From Chitinophagales bacterium (GTDB lineage: Bacteria > Bacteroidota > Bacteroidia > Chitinophagales > Chitinophagaceae): a stretch of 36,600 nucleotides of DNA. Location: assembly GCA_015655435.1 (NCBI GenBank), contig JAATFC010000030.1:1-36600 (forward strand). The letters are read 5' to 3'. Both the position numbers and the translations under genes were made by a program. The notes under the pieces are model-generated. The model did no database searches. It worked only from the letters and a program-made list of their open reading frames with translations, and was not told where the DNA came from. The first letter of the stretch is position 1. Every line of letters starts with the position of its first letter. Shown here piece after piece: positions 16,496 through 24,412 of the stretch.

Positions 16496-17662
16496 TTATA
16501 GGACAGTGACGATGTTTTTGTCAATAGAGAATCTTGCGCCCGATTTTTCCAACACTTTTAATATTTCGGACAATGGGGCGTCGCGATGCAAAAAGCCAAA
16601 GAATTGTTCATTGGTGAAATGGTCGGAATATTTGACTTCAATATTGTACCAACGAGCCAGTTGCCGCATGACGGTTGCCAAATCCGTATTTTCAAAAGCA
16701 AAATATCCGTCCTTCCATGCTATCACATCTTTATAGCTAGACAGATTGTTCATTGTAGCCTTGCGGTTACGGAAAATGACTTGCTGTCCAGGCGCCATGA
16801 TTACAGAATCAACACCGTTACTCGTATTGGCATATTGAAAAGCAATCCTACCTTCCAAAAGTGTAGCCGTCTCAAAAGGTTCGTCCATGTAGCTGTTCAC
16901 ATCAAAATGAGTTCCCAATACCCTGACGGAGCTATTTCTCAGTTGAACCATAAACGGTTTGGTTGGGTCTTTTGCGACTTCTAGATACGCCTCTCCTTCT
17001 ACTTTTATTTCGCGCTTGTCTTTTGCGAAAGGAATAGTGAACGTGATTTTTGAATCCGCGTTTAACCAGACATTCGTTCCATCGGTCAGTTGTACCATGT
17101 ACTGCTCCCCTTTTGCTGTCGTCACAGTGTTATAGACCATAGTGTCCACATTTGGCGTACAGGTAAATATGATTTTTTGTCCCAATACCTTTACGTCATA
17201 TAGGTTTCCGACCTTGGTATTGTAGCTGTGTTCATCGATATGAATCGGAGTTTGGCTGATGGCGTTTACAGTCCACGACGCGCCGTATTTGCCAGGTTGG
17301 ATTTCGTTCCTGTATCGTTCGACAAGAGGAGATTCCTTGGTTGTGGTGAATTTTCTATCCCTGAACAAAAAGATTGCAGACACCAATATAACCGTAACCA
17401 ACATCATGGCAACAGCTATACCCCTTCGGACTTTGCGCGACCTTAGAAGAGGTCTGCGCCGTCTTGTATTTTCTTCGGTTTCTTTTGTTATGTGTGCACT
17501 CAGTTTCTCATAGAGCTGTTGCTTTTCCGTATTGGACAACTTTTCTGTCTCATTTTGGGACAATAGGAATCCGTACCATTTTTCTATGGCATCCATCTCC
17601 TGTTGGCTACATAAACCGAGACGATATTTTTGAAGTAAAAGTTGTGCTTCTTTTTCAGTCAT
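16496..17662 (-). CDS. FecR-family anti-sigma factor
   Basis: A 388-residue membrane-spanning regulator. The N-terminal cytoplasmic part (TEKEAQLLLQKYRLGLCSQQ, then an Arg-rich stretch near 68-78) precedes a single membrane helix (about 80-100; GIAVAMMLVTVILVSAIFLF). The periplasmic part contains the FecR core (GEQYMVQLTDGTNVWLNADS and REIKVEGEAYLEVAKDPTKPF) and a C-terminal STN-like end (DLATVMRQLARWYNIEVKY...APLSEILKVLEKSGARFSI). It would hold or activate the neighbouring ECF sigma factor depending on signals from the SusC STN domain. It lies between the sigma gene (84 bases upstream) and susC (42 bases downstream), all on the minus strand. Confidence 0.95.
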   Translation of the reverse strand: MTEKEAQLLLQKYRLGLCSQQEMDAIEKWYGFLLSQNETEKLSNTEKQQLYEKLSAHITKETEENTRRRRPLLRSRKVRRGIAVAMMLVTVILVSAIFLFRDRKFTTTKESPLVERYRNEIQPGKYGASWTVNAISQTPIHIDEHSYNTKVGNLYDVKVLGQKIIFTCTPNVDTMVYNTVTTAKGEQYMVQLTDGTNVWLNADSKITFTIPFAKDKREIKVEGEAYLEVAKDPTKPFMVQLRNSSVRVLGTHFDVNSYMDEPFETATLLEGRIAFQYANTSNGVDSVIMAPGQQVIFRNRKATMNNLSSYKDVIAWKDGYFAFENTDLATVMRQLARWYNIEVKYSDHFTNEQFFGFLHRDAPLSEILKVLEKSGARFSIDKNIVTVL

Positions 17663-17746
17663 ATTAACCCGAGATTAGAGTGTCAATATACAGTTGTATA
17701 TAGATATTCTGAAAAAGGAGGCTTGGTAGTAGAAAGAAAGAAAATT

Positions 17747-18349
17747 TTATATATTTTTTGAAAAAAACAGCAACGCATAGAACACAATCAGGTCATTATC
17801 GTTGGACTGTATATTTTTCCGGATGAGCTTCAGTGCATTGCTGACCTGTTTTTTGACGGTAGTCTCGGCAATCGACAATCGCTCTGCGATTTCTTTGTAA
17901 GGCAGGTTTTCGATACGGCTCAATAAAAACACTTCCCGCATTTTGGATGGAAGTTCTTCTATTGCAAGGTTGATGGTTCTTTCCAGTTCGTCTATTTCCA
18001 GTTCACTTAATTGAGATGGTGGGATTTCCTGTGTAAAATGCGTCAAGGTTTCCAGAAAATTGCCCTTGGAAATGTTTTGTTCGACAAAACGGAGAGAAAG
18101 ATTTTTAGCGGCACGCAATAGGTACGCAATGACGGGACCTTTTATCTCAATGACTTCCCGTCGCCGCCAGATAGAAATAAATATCTCCTGAATGATATCC
18201 TGTGTATCGCTGGACGTTTTGGTTATCCTAAAGATAGTATCAGACATTACAGACCAATGGCGCTCATACAGTTCCTGAAAAGCGCGCACATCACCTTTTT
18301 TGATTAAGGGCAACAAATTGGTATCTGTCCATTCTAAATAGTATCTCAT
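17747..18349 (-). CDS. ECF-family RNA polymerase sigma factor (FecI-like)
   Basis: A 200-residue sigma-70-family protein with only regions 2 and 4. Region 2 is seen at about 20-85 (AFQELYERHWSVMSDTIFRI, DTQDIIQEIFISIWRRRE), and region 4 at about 125-185 (ELPSKMREVFLLSRIENLPY, KEIAERLSIAETTVKKQVSNAL). It is the first gene of the minus-strand locus sigma-FecR-SusC-SusD-TlpA, and by analogy directs transcription of that locus when the transporter is loaded. The upstream 130 bases do not show a clear TAnnTTTG element; an AGGAGG lies about 30 bases before the start codon, too far to act as a normal ribosome-binding site. Confidence 0.94.
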   Translation of the reverse strand: MRYYLEWTDTNLLPLIKKGDVRAFQELYERHWSVMSDTIFRITKTSSDTQDIIQEIFISIWRRREVIEIKGPVIAYLLRAAKNLSLRFVEQNISKGNFLETLTHFTQEIPPSQLSELEIDELERTINLAIEELPSKMREVFLLSRIENLPYKEIAERLSIAETTVKKQVSNALKLIRKNIQSNDNDLIVFYALLFFSKNI

Positions 18350-18484
18350 CTACAAAAACTGACCTATTGACGGTGTTTCCTCCTGAAGCTAACGAATAAA
18401 GGTCTTTTAAGACTTACGAAGTTAATCCTAAAAGGTCTCTGTAAAAAAATTAACCTATGTATCCTATTTCCATAAGGAAGGATG

Positions 18485-18518
18485 CAAAAGAAAAGCTCGC
18501 CAGTTTCCCGGCGAGCTT
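18485..18518 (-). terminator. Rho-independent terminator after rplL
   Basis: A perfect 9-bp stem, AAGCTCGCC (18493-18501) with GGCGAGCTT (18510-18518), has an 8-base loop. Read on the minus strand it is followed by TTCTTTT. It ends the ribosomal-protein operon about 55 bases after rplL; rpoB does not follow. Confidence 0.8.
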
Positions 18519-18573
18519 CTTGTAATTATCGTTCGCGTTTTTAATGAATGTTGTTAAAAACGTGGTAGAATGC

Positions 18574-18951
18574 TTATTTAACTTCTACTTCAGCACCAGC
18601 TTCTTTCAATTTAGCTGCGATGTCATCAGCAGTAGCTTTGTCAACACCTTCTTTAACTGGTTTTGGAGCTCCGTCAACTAAGTCTTTAGCTTCTTTAAGA
18701 CCTAAGCCAGTCAATTCTTTAACAACTTTAACTACACCCAACTTAGCTGCACCAGCGTTAGTCAAGATTACGTCGAAAGAAGTTTTTTCTTCTGCAGCAG
18801 CAGCGCCACCAGCAGCAGGACCTGCAGCAACTGCAACAGCAGCAGCGGCTGGTTCGATACCATACTCGTCTTTCAAAATTTGTGCTAGTTCGTTAACTTC
18901 TTTTACTGTCAAGTTAACCAATTGTTCTGCAAATGCTTTAATATCTGCCAT
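18574..18951 (-). CDS. rplL: Ribosomal protein L7/L12
   Basis: A 125-residue L7/L12 protein, present in several copies on the ribosomal stalk where it recruits translation GTPases. It has an N-terminal dimerisation region ([20 protein letters not shown]), an Ala-rich flexible hinge (about 37-58; [19 protein letters not shown]), and a C-terminal domain ([20 protein letters not shown]...[20 protein letters not shown]). I chose the ATG at 18951, which gives the canonical MADIK start; a longer frame adds nine unlikely residues. It is separated from rplJ by 130 bases that contain a terminator-like hairpin. Confidence 0.97.
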   Translation of the reverse strand: MADIKAFAEQLVNLTVKEVNELAQILKDEYGIEPAAAAVAVAAGPAAGGAAAAEEKTSFDVILTNAGAAKLGVVKVVKELTGLGLKEAKDLVDGAPKPVKEGVDKATADDIAAKLKEAGAEVEVK

Positions 18952-19000
18952 TTCAATTAATATTTTTCCCGCCTTCATTGCCTGTGCTCCGGCGGATGTT

Positions 19001-19037
19001 TAAAAAAATTTAATATCAGTTCCCAGGCTTGAACTGA
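19001..19037 (-). promoter_or_regulatory. Possible attenuator between rplJ and rplL
   Basis: On the minus strand a 7-bp stem (TCAGTTC/GAACTGA, arms 19016-19022 and 19031-19037) with an 8-base loop is followed by ATATTAAATTTTTTT. This is the form of a weak intrinsic terminator, placed inside the operon before rplL. It may tune the L10 to L7/L12 ratio. A second hairpin, CCGCC/GGCGG, follows at 18969-18995. Confidence 0.4.
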
Positions 19038-19081
19038 GTTATTTTAAGCGCACATGTCGCACGCTGTTTTACGAATAGAAA

Positions 19082-19612
19082 CTATCCTTCCCTTTCGGAC
19101 AAGGTCTTGATCAATCCTGCGATTGTGTTTCCGCCGCTCTTCAAGCCGCTGATAACATTCTTGGCAGGGGATTGCAATAGACCGATAACTTCTCCGATAA
19201 GGTCGTGTTTGCTCTTCAGTTCCTTCAACGCGCCCAACTGATCGTTACCGATGAATACATCGGAATCAATATAGGCAGCCTTCAATTCTGGTTTTTCGGT
19301 ATTGGCATCCTTGCGGAAAGAGCTGATGATCAATGCAGGATCCTTAGGATTCTCACTGAACAACAATGCAGTCACACCGTTAAGGCTGTCATAGACACCG
19401 GAATATTTTTCAGCATCGATGGATTCCAATGCTTTTTTGATAAGGGTATTCTTAGCGACCTTCATTTCAACTTTTTTGTTGAAACAAGCACGGCGCAATT
19501 TACCAATCTGCTCTACAGTCAGAGCTTCTGTATTGGTAACATAGAAATTATTGTATTGGCTGAATTTCTCTTTGAGAAGCTCGATTGCCTGATTTTTTTG
19601 ATCTTTTGTCAT
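19082..19612 (-). CDS. rplJ: Ribosomal protein L10
   Basis: A 176-residue L10 protein, the base of the ribosomal stalk that anchors L7/L12 dimers through its C-terminal helix. The start MTKDQKNQAIELLKEKFSQY and the motif GKLRRACFNKKVEMKVAKNT (about 40-60) are typical. I chose the ATG at 19612; the frame continues only two codons further to a TTG. It lies 75 bases downstream of rplA and 130 bases upstream of rplL. A leader region before it could hold an L10 autoregulatory site, but I could not identify one with confidence. Confidence 0.96.
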   Translation of the reverse strand: MTKDQKNQAIELLKEKFSQYNNFYVTNTEALTVEQIGKLRRACFNKKVEMKVAKNTLIKKALESIDAEKYSGVYDSLNGVTALLFSENPKDPALIISSFRKDANTEKPELKAAYIDSDVFIGNDQLGALKELKSKHDLIGEVIGLLQSPAKNVISGLKSGGNTIAGLIKTLSEREG

Positions 19613-19687
19613 TTTCAAAAATTTGATACGTACGCATTTGCACGTTTTTTAAAAATAGCACCACCCTTGCGGGAAGTCCGTATTTAA

Positions 19688-20383
19688 TTAGTTAGATACG
19701 GATTTAGTATCAACAAGGATACCAGGGCTCATGGTAGAGGCTACACTTACACCTTTCAAGTATGTACCTTTGATAGTCGTAGGTTTCAATCTAAGCAATG
19801 CGTTGATCAATTCCTGGCCATTTTCGGTCAATTTTTCGGAAGTAAATGAAACACGTCCGATAGAAGCGTGTACAATACCTGCCTTGTCCACTTTGAAAGC
19901 GATTTTACCACCTTTTACTTCGGTAACGGCAGCAGCTACATCATTGGTAACTGTTCCGGTCTTAGGATTAGGCATCAAGTTACGAGGCCCCAATACTTTA
20001 CCAAGACGTCCGATTTTAGGCATTACGGAAGGTGTAGCGATGATAACGTCTACGCCAGTCCATCCACCGTCTATTTTAGTGATATATTCGTCCAGACCTA
20101 CAAAATCAGCACCTGCTGCAGTAGCATCTGCTTCTTTGTCGGGAGTACACAATACCAATACTTTCTTTGTTTTACCAGTACCGTTTGGTAACGTTACGGT
20201 TCCGCGCACCTGTTGGTCTGCCTTTCTTGGATCTACACCAAGACGTACATGCAGGTCAACGGAGCTATCAAATTTTGTCGTGTTGACTTCTTTTACGAGT
20301 GTGGTAGCTTCCTGTAAAGTGTAAGCTTTGTTAGCGTCCACCTTAGGATTTACCTCTTTTCTTTTCTTTGTTAAGCTTGCCAT
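19688..20383 (-). CDS. rplA: Ribosomal protein L1
   Basis: A 231-residue L1 protein, forming the mobile L1 stalk near the ribosomal E site. It contains the family segments [20 protein letters not shown] (about 43-62) and the highly conserved [20 protein letters not shown] (124-143). In many bacteria L1 also represses its own operon by binding the rplK leader mRNA; a candidate structure is present upstream of rplK here. It starts 30 bases after the rplK stop. Nothing unusual in length or motifs. Confidence 0.97.
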   Translation of the reverse strand: MASLTKKRKEVNPKVDANKAYTLQEATTLVKEVNTTKFDSSVDLHVRLGVDPRKADQQVRGTVTLPNGTGKTKKVLVLCTPDKEADATAAGADFVGLDEYITKIDGGWTGVDVIIATPSVMPKIGRLGKVLGPRNLMPNPKTGTVTNDVAAAVTEVKGGKIAFKVDKAGIVHASIGRVSFTSEKLTENGQELINALLRLKPTTIKGTYLKGVSVASTMSPGILVDTKSVSN

Positions 20384-20413
20384 AGCAAATAATAAGTTTT
20401 AAGGAAGTTTAAA

Positions 20414-20857
20414 TTAATTGTCCCATGGTGCTGCGCCTTCAACGGTAAGGCCCATGCTGCGTGCAGTACCGGCAACCATTTTCATTGCACTCTCAACCGT
20501 GAAGCAGTTCAAGTCAGGAAGTTTGTCTTCTGCGATCGCTTTTACCTGATCCCATGTGACCTTTCCTACTTTGCTACGGTTACTTTCCTTAGAACCTTTC
20601 TTGATTTTGGCAGCTTCCAAAAGTTGGATAGATGCTGGAGCTGTTTTAATGACGAAGTCGAACGACTTGTCAGAATAAACAGTGATAACAACTGGTAATA
20701 CTTTACCAGGTTTGTCCTGTGTTCTTGCATTGAACTGTTTGCAAAATTCCATGATGTTAACACCCTTGGAACCCAATGCAGGACCTACTGGAGGTGCAGG
20801 GTTGGCTTGTCCGCCTTTGACCTGCAACTTTACGAATCCTGAGATTTCTTTTGCCAT
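20414..20857 (-). CDS. rplK: Ribosomal protein L11
   Basis: A 147-residue L11 protein, which with 23S rRNA forms the GTPase-associated centre. It shows the Pro-rich N-terminal signature [20 protein letters not shown] (about 15-34) and the C-terminal RNA-binding domain ([38 protein letters not shown]). It is the first gene of the rplK-rplA-rplJ-rplL operon here. In most bacteria secE and nusG lie directly upstream; in this window the upstream genes are Crp/Fnr regulators, and a promoter lies in the 145-base gap. Confidence 0.97.
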   Translation of the reverse strand: MAKEISGFVKLQVKGGQANPAPPVGPALGSKGVNIMEFCKQFNARTQDKPGKVLPVVITVYSDKSFDFVIKTAPASIQLLEAAKIKKGSKESNRSKVGKVTWDQVKAIAEDKLPDLNCFTVESAMKMVAGTARSMGLTVEGAAPWDN

Positions 20858-20902
20858 TTTAAAAAACTTTTTTGGTTAAAACGTCCCGGTTTAATCGAGA
20901 CT

Positions 20903-20939
20903 CCCAAACTAACAACTGCCTTCGAAAAGGCACTTTGGG
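20903..20939 (-). promoter_or_regulatory. rplK leader hairpin, candidate L1-binding autoregulatory site
   Basis: On the minus strand the leader can fold as an outer stem CCCAAA/TTTGGG (arms 20934-20939 and 20903-20908) and an inner stem TGCCTT/AAGGCA capped by TTCG (20917-20932). They are joined by an asymmetric internal loop, one base against eight (GTTGTTAG). Two helices linked by an asymmetric loop is the general shape of L1-binding sites in L11 operon leaders. The assignment is inference. Confidence 0.4.
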
Positions 20940-20943
20940 GTTG

Positions 20944-20951
20944 CAAAGGTA
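20944..20951 (-). promoter_or_regulatory. Bacteroidota-type -7 element upstream of rplK
   Basis: The minus strand reads TACCTTTG here, a perfect TAnnTTTG -7 element. Transcription would begin near 20938 and give a leader of about 80 bases with the hairpin described. No well-spaced -33 TTG was found (the nearest is 14 bases away). Confidence 0.5.
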
Positions 20952-21002
20952 TATTTTATAAATGGCAATAAAAAATTTTTGTTGGTCTAGCAAAAAACGG
21001 TG

Positions 21003-21629
21003 TCAATGCTTGTGCCGAGCCATTCTGGATTTCAATCGGCTCAGGCTTTGCGGTGTCACTCCCAGAAAAGAGGCAATATCTTGTTGAGGTATTTTCTGTA
21101 CCAATGTAGGATTCCATTTCAAGAGGTATTCGTACCTGTTTTTCAAGTCTTTTGTCTGTAATCCAAATATTCTCTGGCTTACCATTGTGCAAGCATAAGT
21201 CGCAAGACCGCATCCAATATCGTTAATCAGTGGCTCAATCCGATATAGATCTTCCAGGTCTTCTTTTTTGATACTGTAAAAAACCAGATCGGTCACTGCC
21301 TGAAAAGATAGCTTCGACCCATCTCCCATCAAGAAACTACTATAATCTCCGATGAAATGTCCATCTACAGCCAATATATATGTCCAGTCCACGCCACCGA
21401 CATTACGTACGCCCCTTAATGCTCCGTCCACGATGAACCATATTTCTTCAAAATGGTTACCCGCCTCAAATAAAGTTGTTTTCGCAGGATATTCGTGCCG
21501 AGTCCATCTGGACATGAAAAGTTTCAAAACTTCATGTTTGATGGAAAATGTACGTGCTATTTTTTCTAAATGTTGGCGAAAAAATGCCAACTCCCCTTCA
21601 TTATCATTGTTCTTTAATGTTTTCTCCAT
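21003..21629 (-). CDS. Crp/Fnr-family transcriptional regulator (second of a tandem pair)
   Basis: A 208-residue protein with an N-terminal cyclic-nucleotide-binding-like beta barrel (about 30-130; PAKTTLFEAGNHFEEIWFIV, DGALRGVRN) and a C-terminal helix-turn-helix (about 172-203; IPQQDIASFLGVTPQSLSRL). No iron-sulfur cysteine set of the Fnr type is visible. It overlaps the upstream paralogue by 26 bases in another frame. The effector and targets cannot be read from the sequence; Bacteroidota have many such regulators acting on neighbouring genes, but neither flank is an obvious target. Confidence 0.9.
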   Translation of the reverse strand: MEKTLKNNDNEGELAFFRQHLEKIARTFSIKHEVLKLFMSRWTRHEYPAKTTLFEAGNHFEEIWFIVDGALRGVRNVGGVDWTYILAVDGHFIGDYSSFLMGDGSKLSFQAVTDLVFYSIKKEDLEDLYRIEPLINDIGCGLATYACTMVSQRIFGLQTKDLKNRYEYLLKWNPTLVQKIPQQDIASFLGVTPQSLSRLKSRMARHKH

Positions 21630-22230
21630 TCATAGATAGATTTCTTCTCCCATTGGTAATCTCCGTTTTTATCCGGCTTAGGCTCTGGGGCTTCACTCCC
21701 ATAAATGATGCCAAATGATATTGCGGGACAATATTTATCAAATCGCCGTGCAATTCTATCATTTTCAGATAACGGTCTTTCAGGTTACTTGTCTGAAAAT
21801 CAACAAGTCGCCCTACCAAATGGAGGTATTTCGCCTGTATGAACAGCCGCCTACCATTTCTATGATGTGGATATCGTTCCAAAAAAGCCATGTAATCCTC
21901 GTATTCCCAATAATGGTACGTGGTTGGGAACAGTGCTTCGTAATTAAACTGGCTGGTGTCCAGCCTGCTAAAACTGGTCGGATCCATCAGAAAAAATCCC
22001 GTAGTATAAAATCCTGATGTATAGTCTCTATTGTCAGCAATGACATACGAACGAATCATTCCCTCTGTTACGAACCACAACTGGTCAAAGACTTCGGCTT
22101 GTGTTTTCAATATAGTCTTAGCTGGGACTTCTCTCTTCTTACTTATCTTGATAAATTCTTCAAATTCTTCTCTATCCGGTGTAAAATACACTTTGAATGT
22201 ATCCAGCAGGATATCCCTGAATGTCTTCAT
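21604..22230 (-). CDS. Crp/Fnr-family transcriptional regulator (first of a tandem pair)
   Basis: A 208-residue protein of the same size and layout as the next gene: an effector-binding beta barrel (about 30-125; VPAKTILKTQAEVFDQLWFV, TEGMIRSYV) and a C-terminal helix-turn-helix (about 170-195; HLASFMGVKPQSLSRIKTEI). The two proteins share the overall pattern but are clearly diverged, so the duplication is old or they came together separately. The 26-base overlap with the downstream gene implies coupled translation and possibly a heterodimer; that is inference. The 245 bases upstream, to the RsmB-like gene, are AT-rich and show no recognisable feature. Confidence 0.9.
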   Translation of the reverse strand: MKTFRDILLDTFKVYFTPDREEFEEFIKISKKREVPAKTILKTQAEVFDQLWFVTEGMIRSYVIADNRDYTSGFYTTGFFLMDPTSFSRLDTSQFNYEALFPTTYHYWEYEDYMAFLERYPHHRNGRRLFIQAKYLHLVGRLVDFQTSNLKDRYLKMIELHGDLINIVPQYHLASFMGVKPQSLSRIKTEITNGRRNLSMNGENIKEQ

Positions 22231-22475
22231 AGATTATATTTGTTTCATAGGTTTAGATATAGGTTACATGGACAATCGACCTTGACCACATCAAGTCTAG
22301 GGAATATAATATCGTAAAGGGTCTCCGTTCCATTCTCTCCAAAAAATAAAATAACTAGTCTGTAAAAAATAAAATCATTCGCTTGAATATTGTTTAGCTA
22401 AGTAAAGTAAATATTTATAAAATTCAAAACAAAATAACAAATACTTAAATATTATTTAAAAATAGTTCTTTTTAT

Positions 22476-23639
22476 TTAAACATTCGTTTTCCTTAAAAGG
22501 CATCCGTACATCGTGTCAGACCGCTCAGGGAAACCCTGTATCAATCTTTTATGGATAAATGTAAATGAATATTTTGAACATAGCTCCTGCATCTTCTCCT
22601 CATCCTCCCGTGCAAACAGAGAGCAAGTGACATACAAAAGATAACCTCCGTTTTTGACGTGCATTTCAATACGAGAGAGGATTTGGCTCTGAAGATTGAC
22701 AACGTCCAATAGCGACTGCTCTTGGAAAAAATACAGTTCCTCGGGCGTCCTTGACCACGTACCCGAACCCGTGCATGGTGCATCGCAAATGACAAGGTCG
22801 AACTGTTTTCGAAAGCCTGTTGACGGTTTTGTCAGGTCCTGAACAAACGATTGCGCAATTTTTATCCCAGCTTCCTCCATGCGCTTTTTATGATTATGCA
22901 AAATCGACGTTCGCACATCCGAAACCGTAATTTCTGCCTTTGGATATCGGTCTTTCGCCAATATTGTCTTGCCGCCGCTCGCTGCACAACAGTCCCAAAT
23001 AGAAAGAATATTGTCATCGGGAAAAAGCGAGGCAATCGCTTGCGAACTCAAATCCTGAACCACGACGTCTCTGTTTACCTGCAAAATCTCGTCTATTGCC
23101 ACCCTGCTTTTCAGTCGTATGGCATTGTCGCCCAACCATTGAAAATCTATATTGGACTGCAATAAAGTCTGTTCTATCCGCTCCCTATTTCCATCCGGTC
23201 GCACCCGCAAAAAAACATCAGGTTGCCGGAGAAAACTTTTGTTTAGTCCCTTGATGTCTATTTCCGGCATCAGCAAATCCGTAAAGGGAAAAATTTCGTC
23301 AAGTTGAAAACCCAATTCGGATTGAGCGTATTGGATTTTTGCATCCAAATCATTTGTCTTTAACCAATTTTCCGGTAAATAGTCTCCCAAAACATCCAAG
23401 TCTTCCGTACATAAATAAACAGCTATCGGCAGCCGATTTTCTACTTCCATATTGGACAAGGACTTTCCCAAACGGTAGAAACTATAGCAAAAATGGCTAA
23501 TCCACTTCCTGTCTTTCGAACCATGTTTTTTGTTTTCGGAAAAATATTGTTTGAGAAAATGCTGGAGAGGCATCTCCTTGCGGTAAGACGTTATTAGTTT
23601 GCAAGCCGTATTGTGGTAACTGAAAAATCGATTTGCCAT
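22476..23639 (-). CDS. RsmB/NOP2-family RNA m5C methyltransferase
   Basis: A 387-residue S-adenosylmethionine-dependent methyltransferase that forms 5-methylcytosine in rRNA or tRNA. The N-terminal region (about 1-130) resembles the RNA-binding NusB-like part. The SAM-binding motif I is seen at about 213-226 (SIWDCCAASGGKTI). The two catalytic cysteines are present: C289 in DAPCTGSGTW (motif IV) and C339 in YVTCSLFAREDEE (motif VI). The normal RsmB is somewhat longer; this shorter form is common in Bacteroidota. The gene is divergent from cutC with only 38 bases between the start codons. Confidence 0.9.
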   Translation of the reverse strand: MANRFFSYHNTACKLITSYRKEMPLQHFLKQYFSENKKHGSKDRKWISHFCYSFYRLGKSLSNMEVENRLPIAVYLCTEDLDVLGDYLPENWLKTNDLDAKIQYAQSELGFQLDEIFPFTDLLMPEIDIKGLNKSFLRQPDVFLRVRPDGNRERIEQTLLQSNIDFQWLGDNAIRLKSRVAIDEILQVNRDVVVQDLSSQAIASLFPDDNILSIWDCCAASGGKTILAKDRYPKAEITVSDVRTSILHNHKKRMEEAGIKIAQSFVQDLTKPSTGFRKQFDLVICDAPCTGSGTWSRTPEELYFFQEQSLLDVVNLQSQILSRIEMHVKNGGYLLYVTCSLFAREDEEKMQELCSKYSFTFIHKRLIQGFPERSDTMYGCLLRKTNV

Positions 23640-23664
23640 GTCGCAAAGGTCAGCAATAATCTGC

Positions 23665-23672
23665 TATTTTTG
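23665..23672 (+). promoter_or_regulatory. -7 element for cutC, near-leaderless
   Basis: TATTTTTG fits TAnnTTTG and ends five bases before the cutC ATG at 23678. The transcript would have almost no leader. No correctly spaced -33 TTG is seen. Confidence 0.4.
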
Positions 23673-23677
23673 ACAGC

Positions 23678-24394
23678 ATGAAACTACTTGAGATAGCCGT
23701 TTTCAACATTGAATCTGCCATCGCTGCCGAAAAAGCGGGAGCAGACCGCATTGAACTATGCGAAAATCCATTCGACGGAGGCACGACACCTTCCTACGGT
23801 ACATTAAAAACAATTCGCGAAAGGATTAGGATTCCGATCTTTCCGATTATCCGTCCCAGAGGAGGAGATTTTTTATATTCCGATACAGAGTTTGAAGTGA
23901 TGAAAGCGGATTTGCAAATGGTGAAAGAGCTTGGTTTTTCAGGTGCCGTTATCGGGCTTTTGCATAAGGACGGAACGATTGACACCGAGCGTACAAAAGA
24001 GTTGGTGCATATTGCATCCAATATGCAGCTTACATTTCATCGCGCTTTTGACCGATGCAAAAATCCGTTGCAGGCATTGGAAGACATCATCCAAACAGGT
24101 TGTGCACGCATATTGACCAGCGGACAAAAACCAAATGTCAACGATGCCAAAGACCTTATCAAAACCTTGGTTGAGAAAACCGCAAATCGCATCATCATCC
24201 TTCCCGGTAGCGGTGTTCGCAGTGAAGGTTTGCCTAAACTCGTATCGGAAACAGGAGCAAATGAATTTCATTCTTCCGCACGCACGGAACTTCCGTCCAA
24301 TATGGATTTTGTCGTTCCGACAATGCAAGAAACATTGACCAATACTTTTGTCAATACAGAGGAGGTGAAGAAGATGAAGAAGATTCTATCTTAA
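23678..24394 (+). CDS. cutC: CutC family protein (copper homeostasis)
   Basis: A 238-residue TIM-barrel protein. CutC was named for copper tolerance in E. coli, although its biochemical role is still debated. Signature segments are AEKAGADRIELCENPFDGGT (about 18-37), IPIFPIIRPRGGDFLYSD (50-67), LTFHRAFDRCKNPLQALE (117-134) and GCARILTSGQ (141-150). The length is close to the usual 240-250. It is divergent from the RsmB-like gene and 18 bases ahead of an unrecognised gene on the same strand, with which it may be cotranscribed. Confidence 0.9.
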   Translation: MKLLEIAVFNIESAIAAEKAGADRIELCENPFDGGTTPSYGTLKTIRERIRIPIFPIIRPRGGDFLYSDTEFEVMKADLQMVKELGFSGAVIGLLHKDGTIDTERTKELVHIASNMQLTFHRAFDRCKNPLQALEDIIQTGCARILTSGQKPNVNDAKDLIKTLVEKTANRIIILPGSGVRSEGLPKLVSETGANEFHSSARTELPSNMDFVVPTMQETLTNTFVNTEEVKKMKKILS

Positions 24395-24412
24395 AATAAA
24401 ACATAAAAATGA

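Noticed and set aside
19619-19687. Possible L10 leader motif upstream of rplJ
   Set aside because: No convincing paired structure or conserved kink-turn sequence could be identified by eye.
19731-20324. 197-codon plus-strand frame opposite rplA
   Set aside because: Antisense to a confidently identified ribosomal gene; no motif, and typical of frames opposite highly biased codons.
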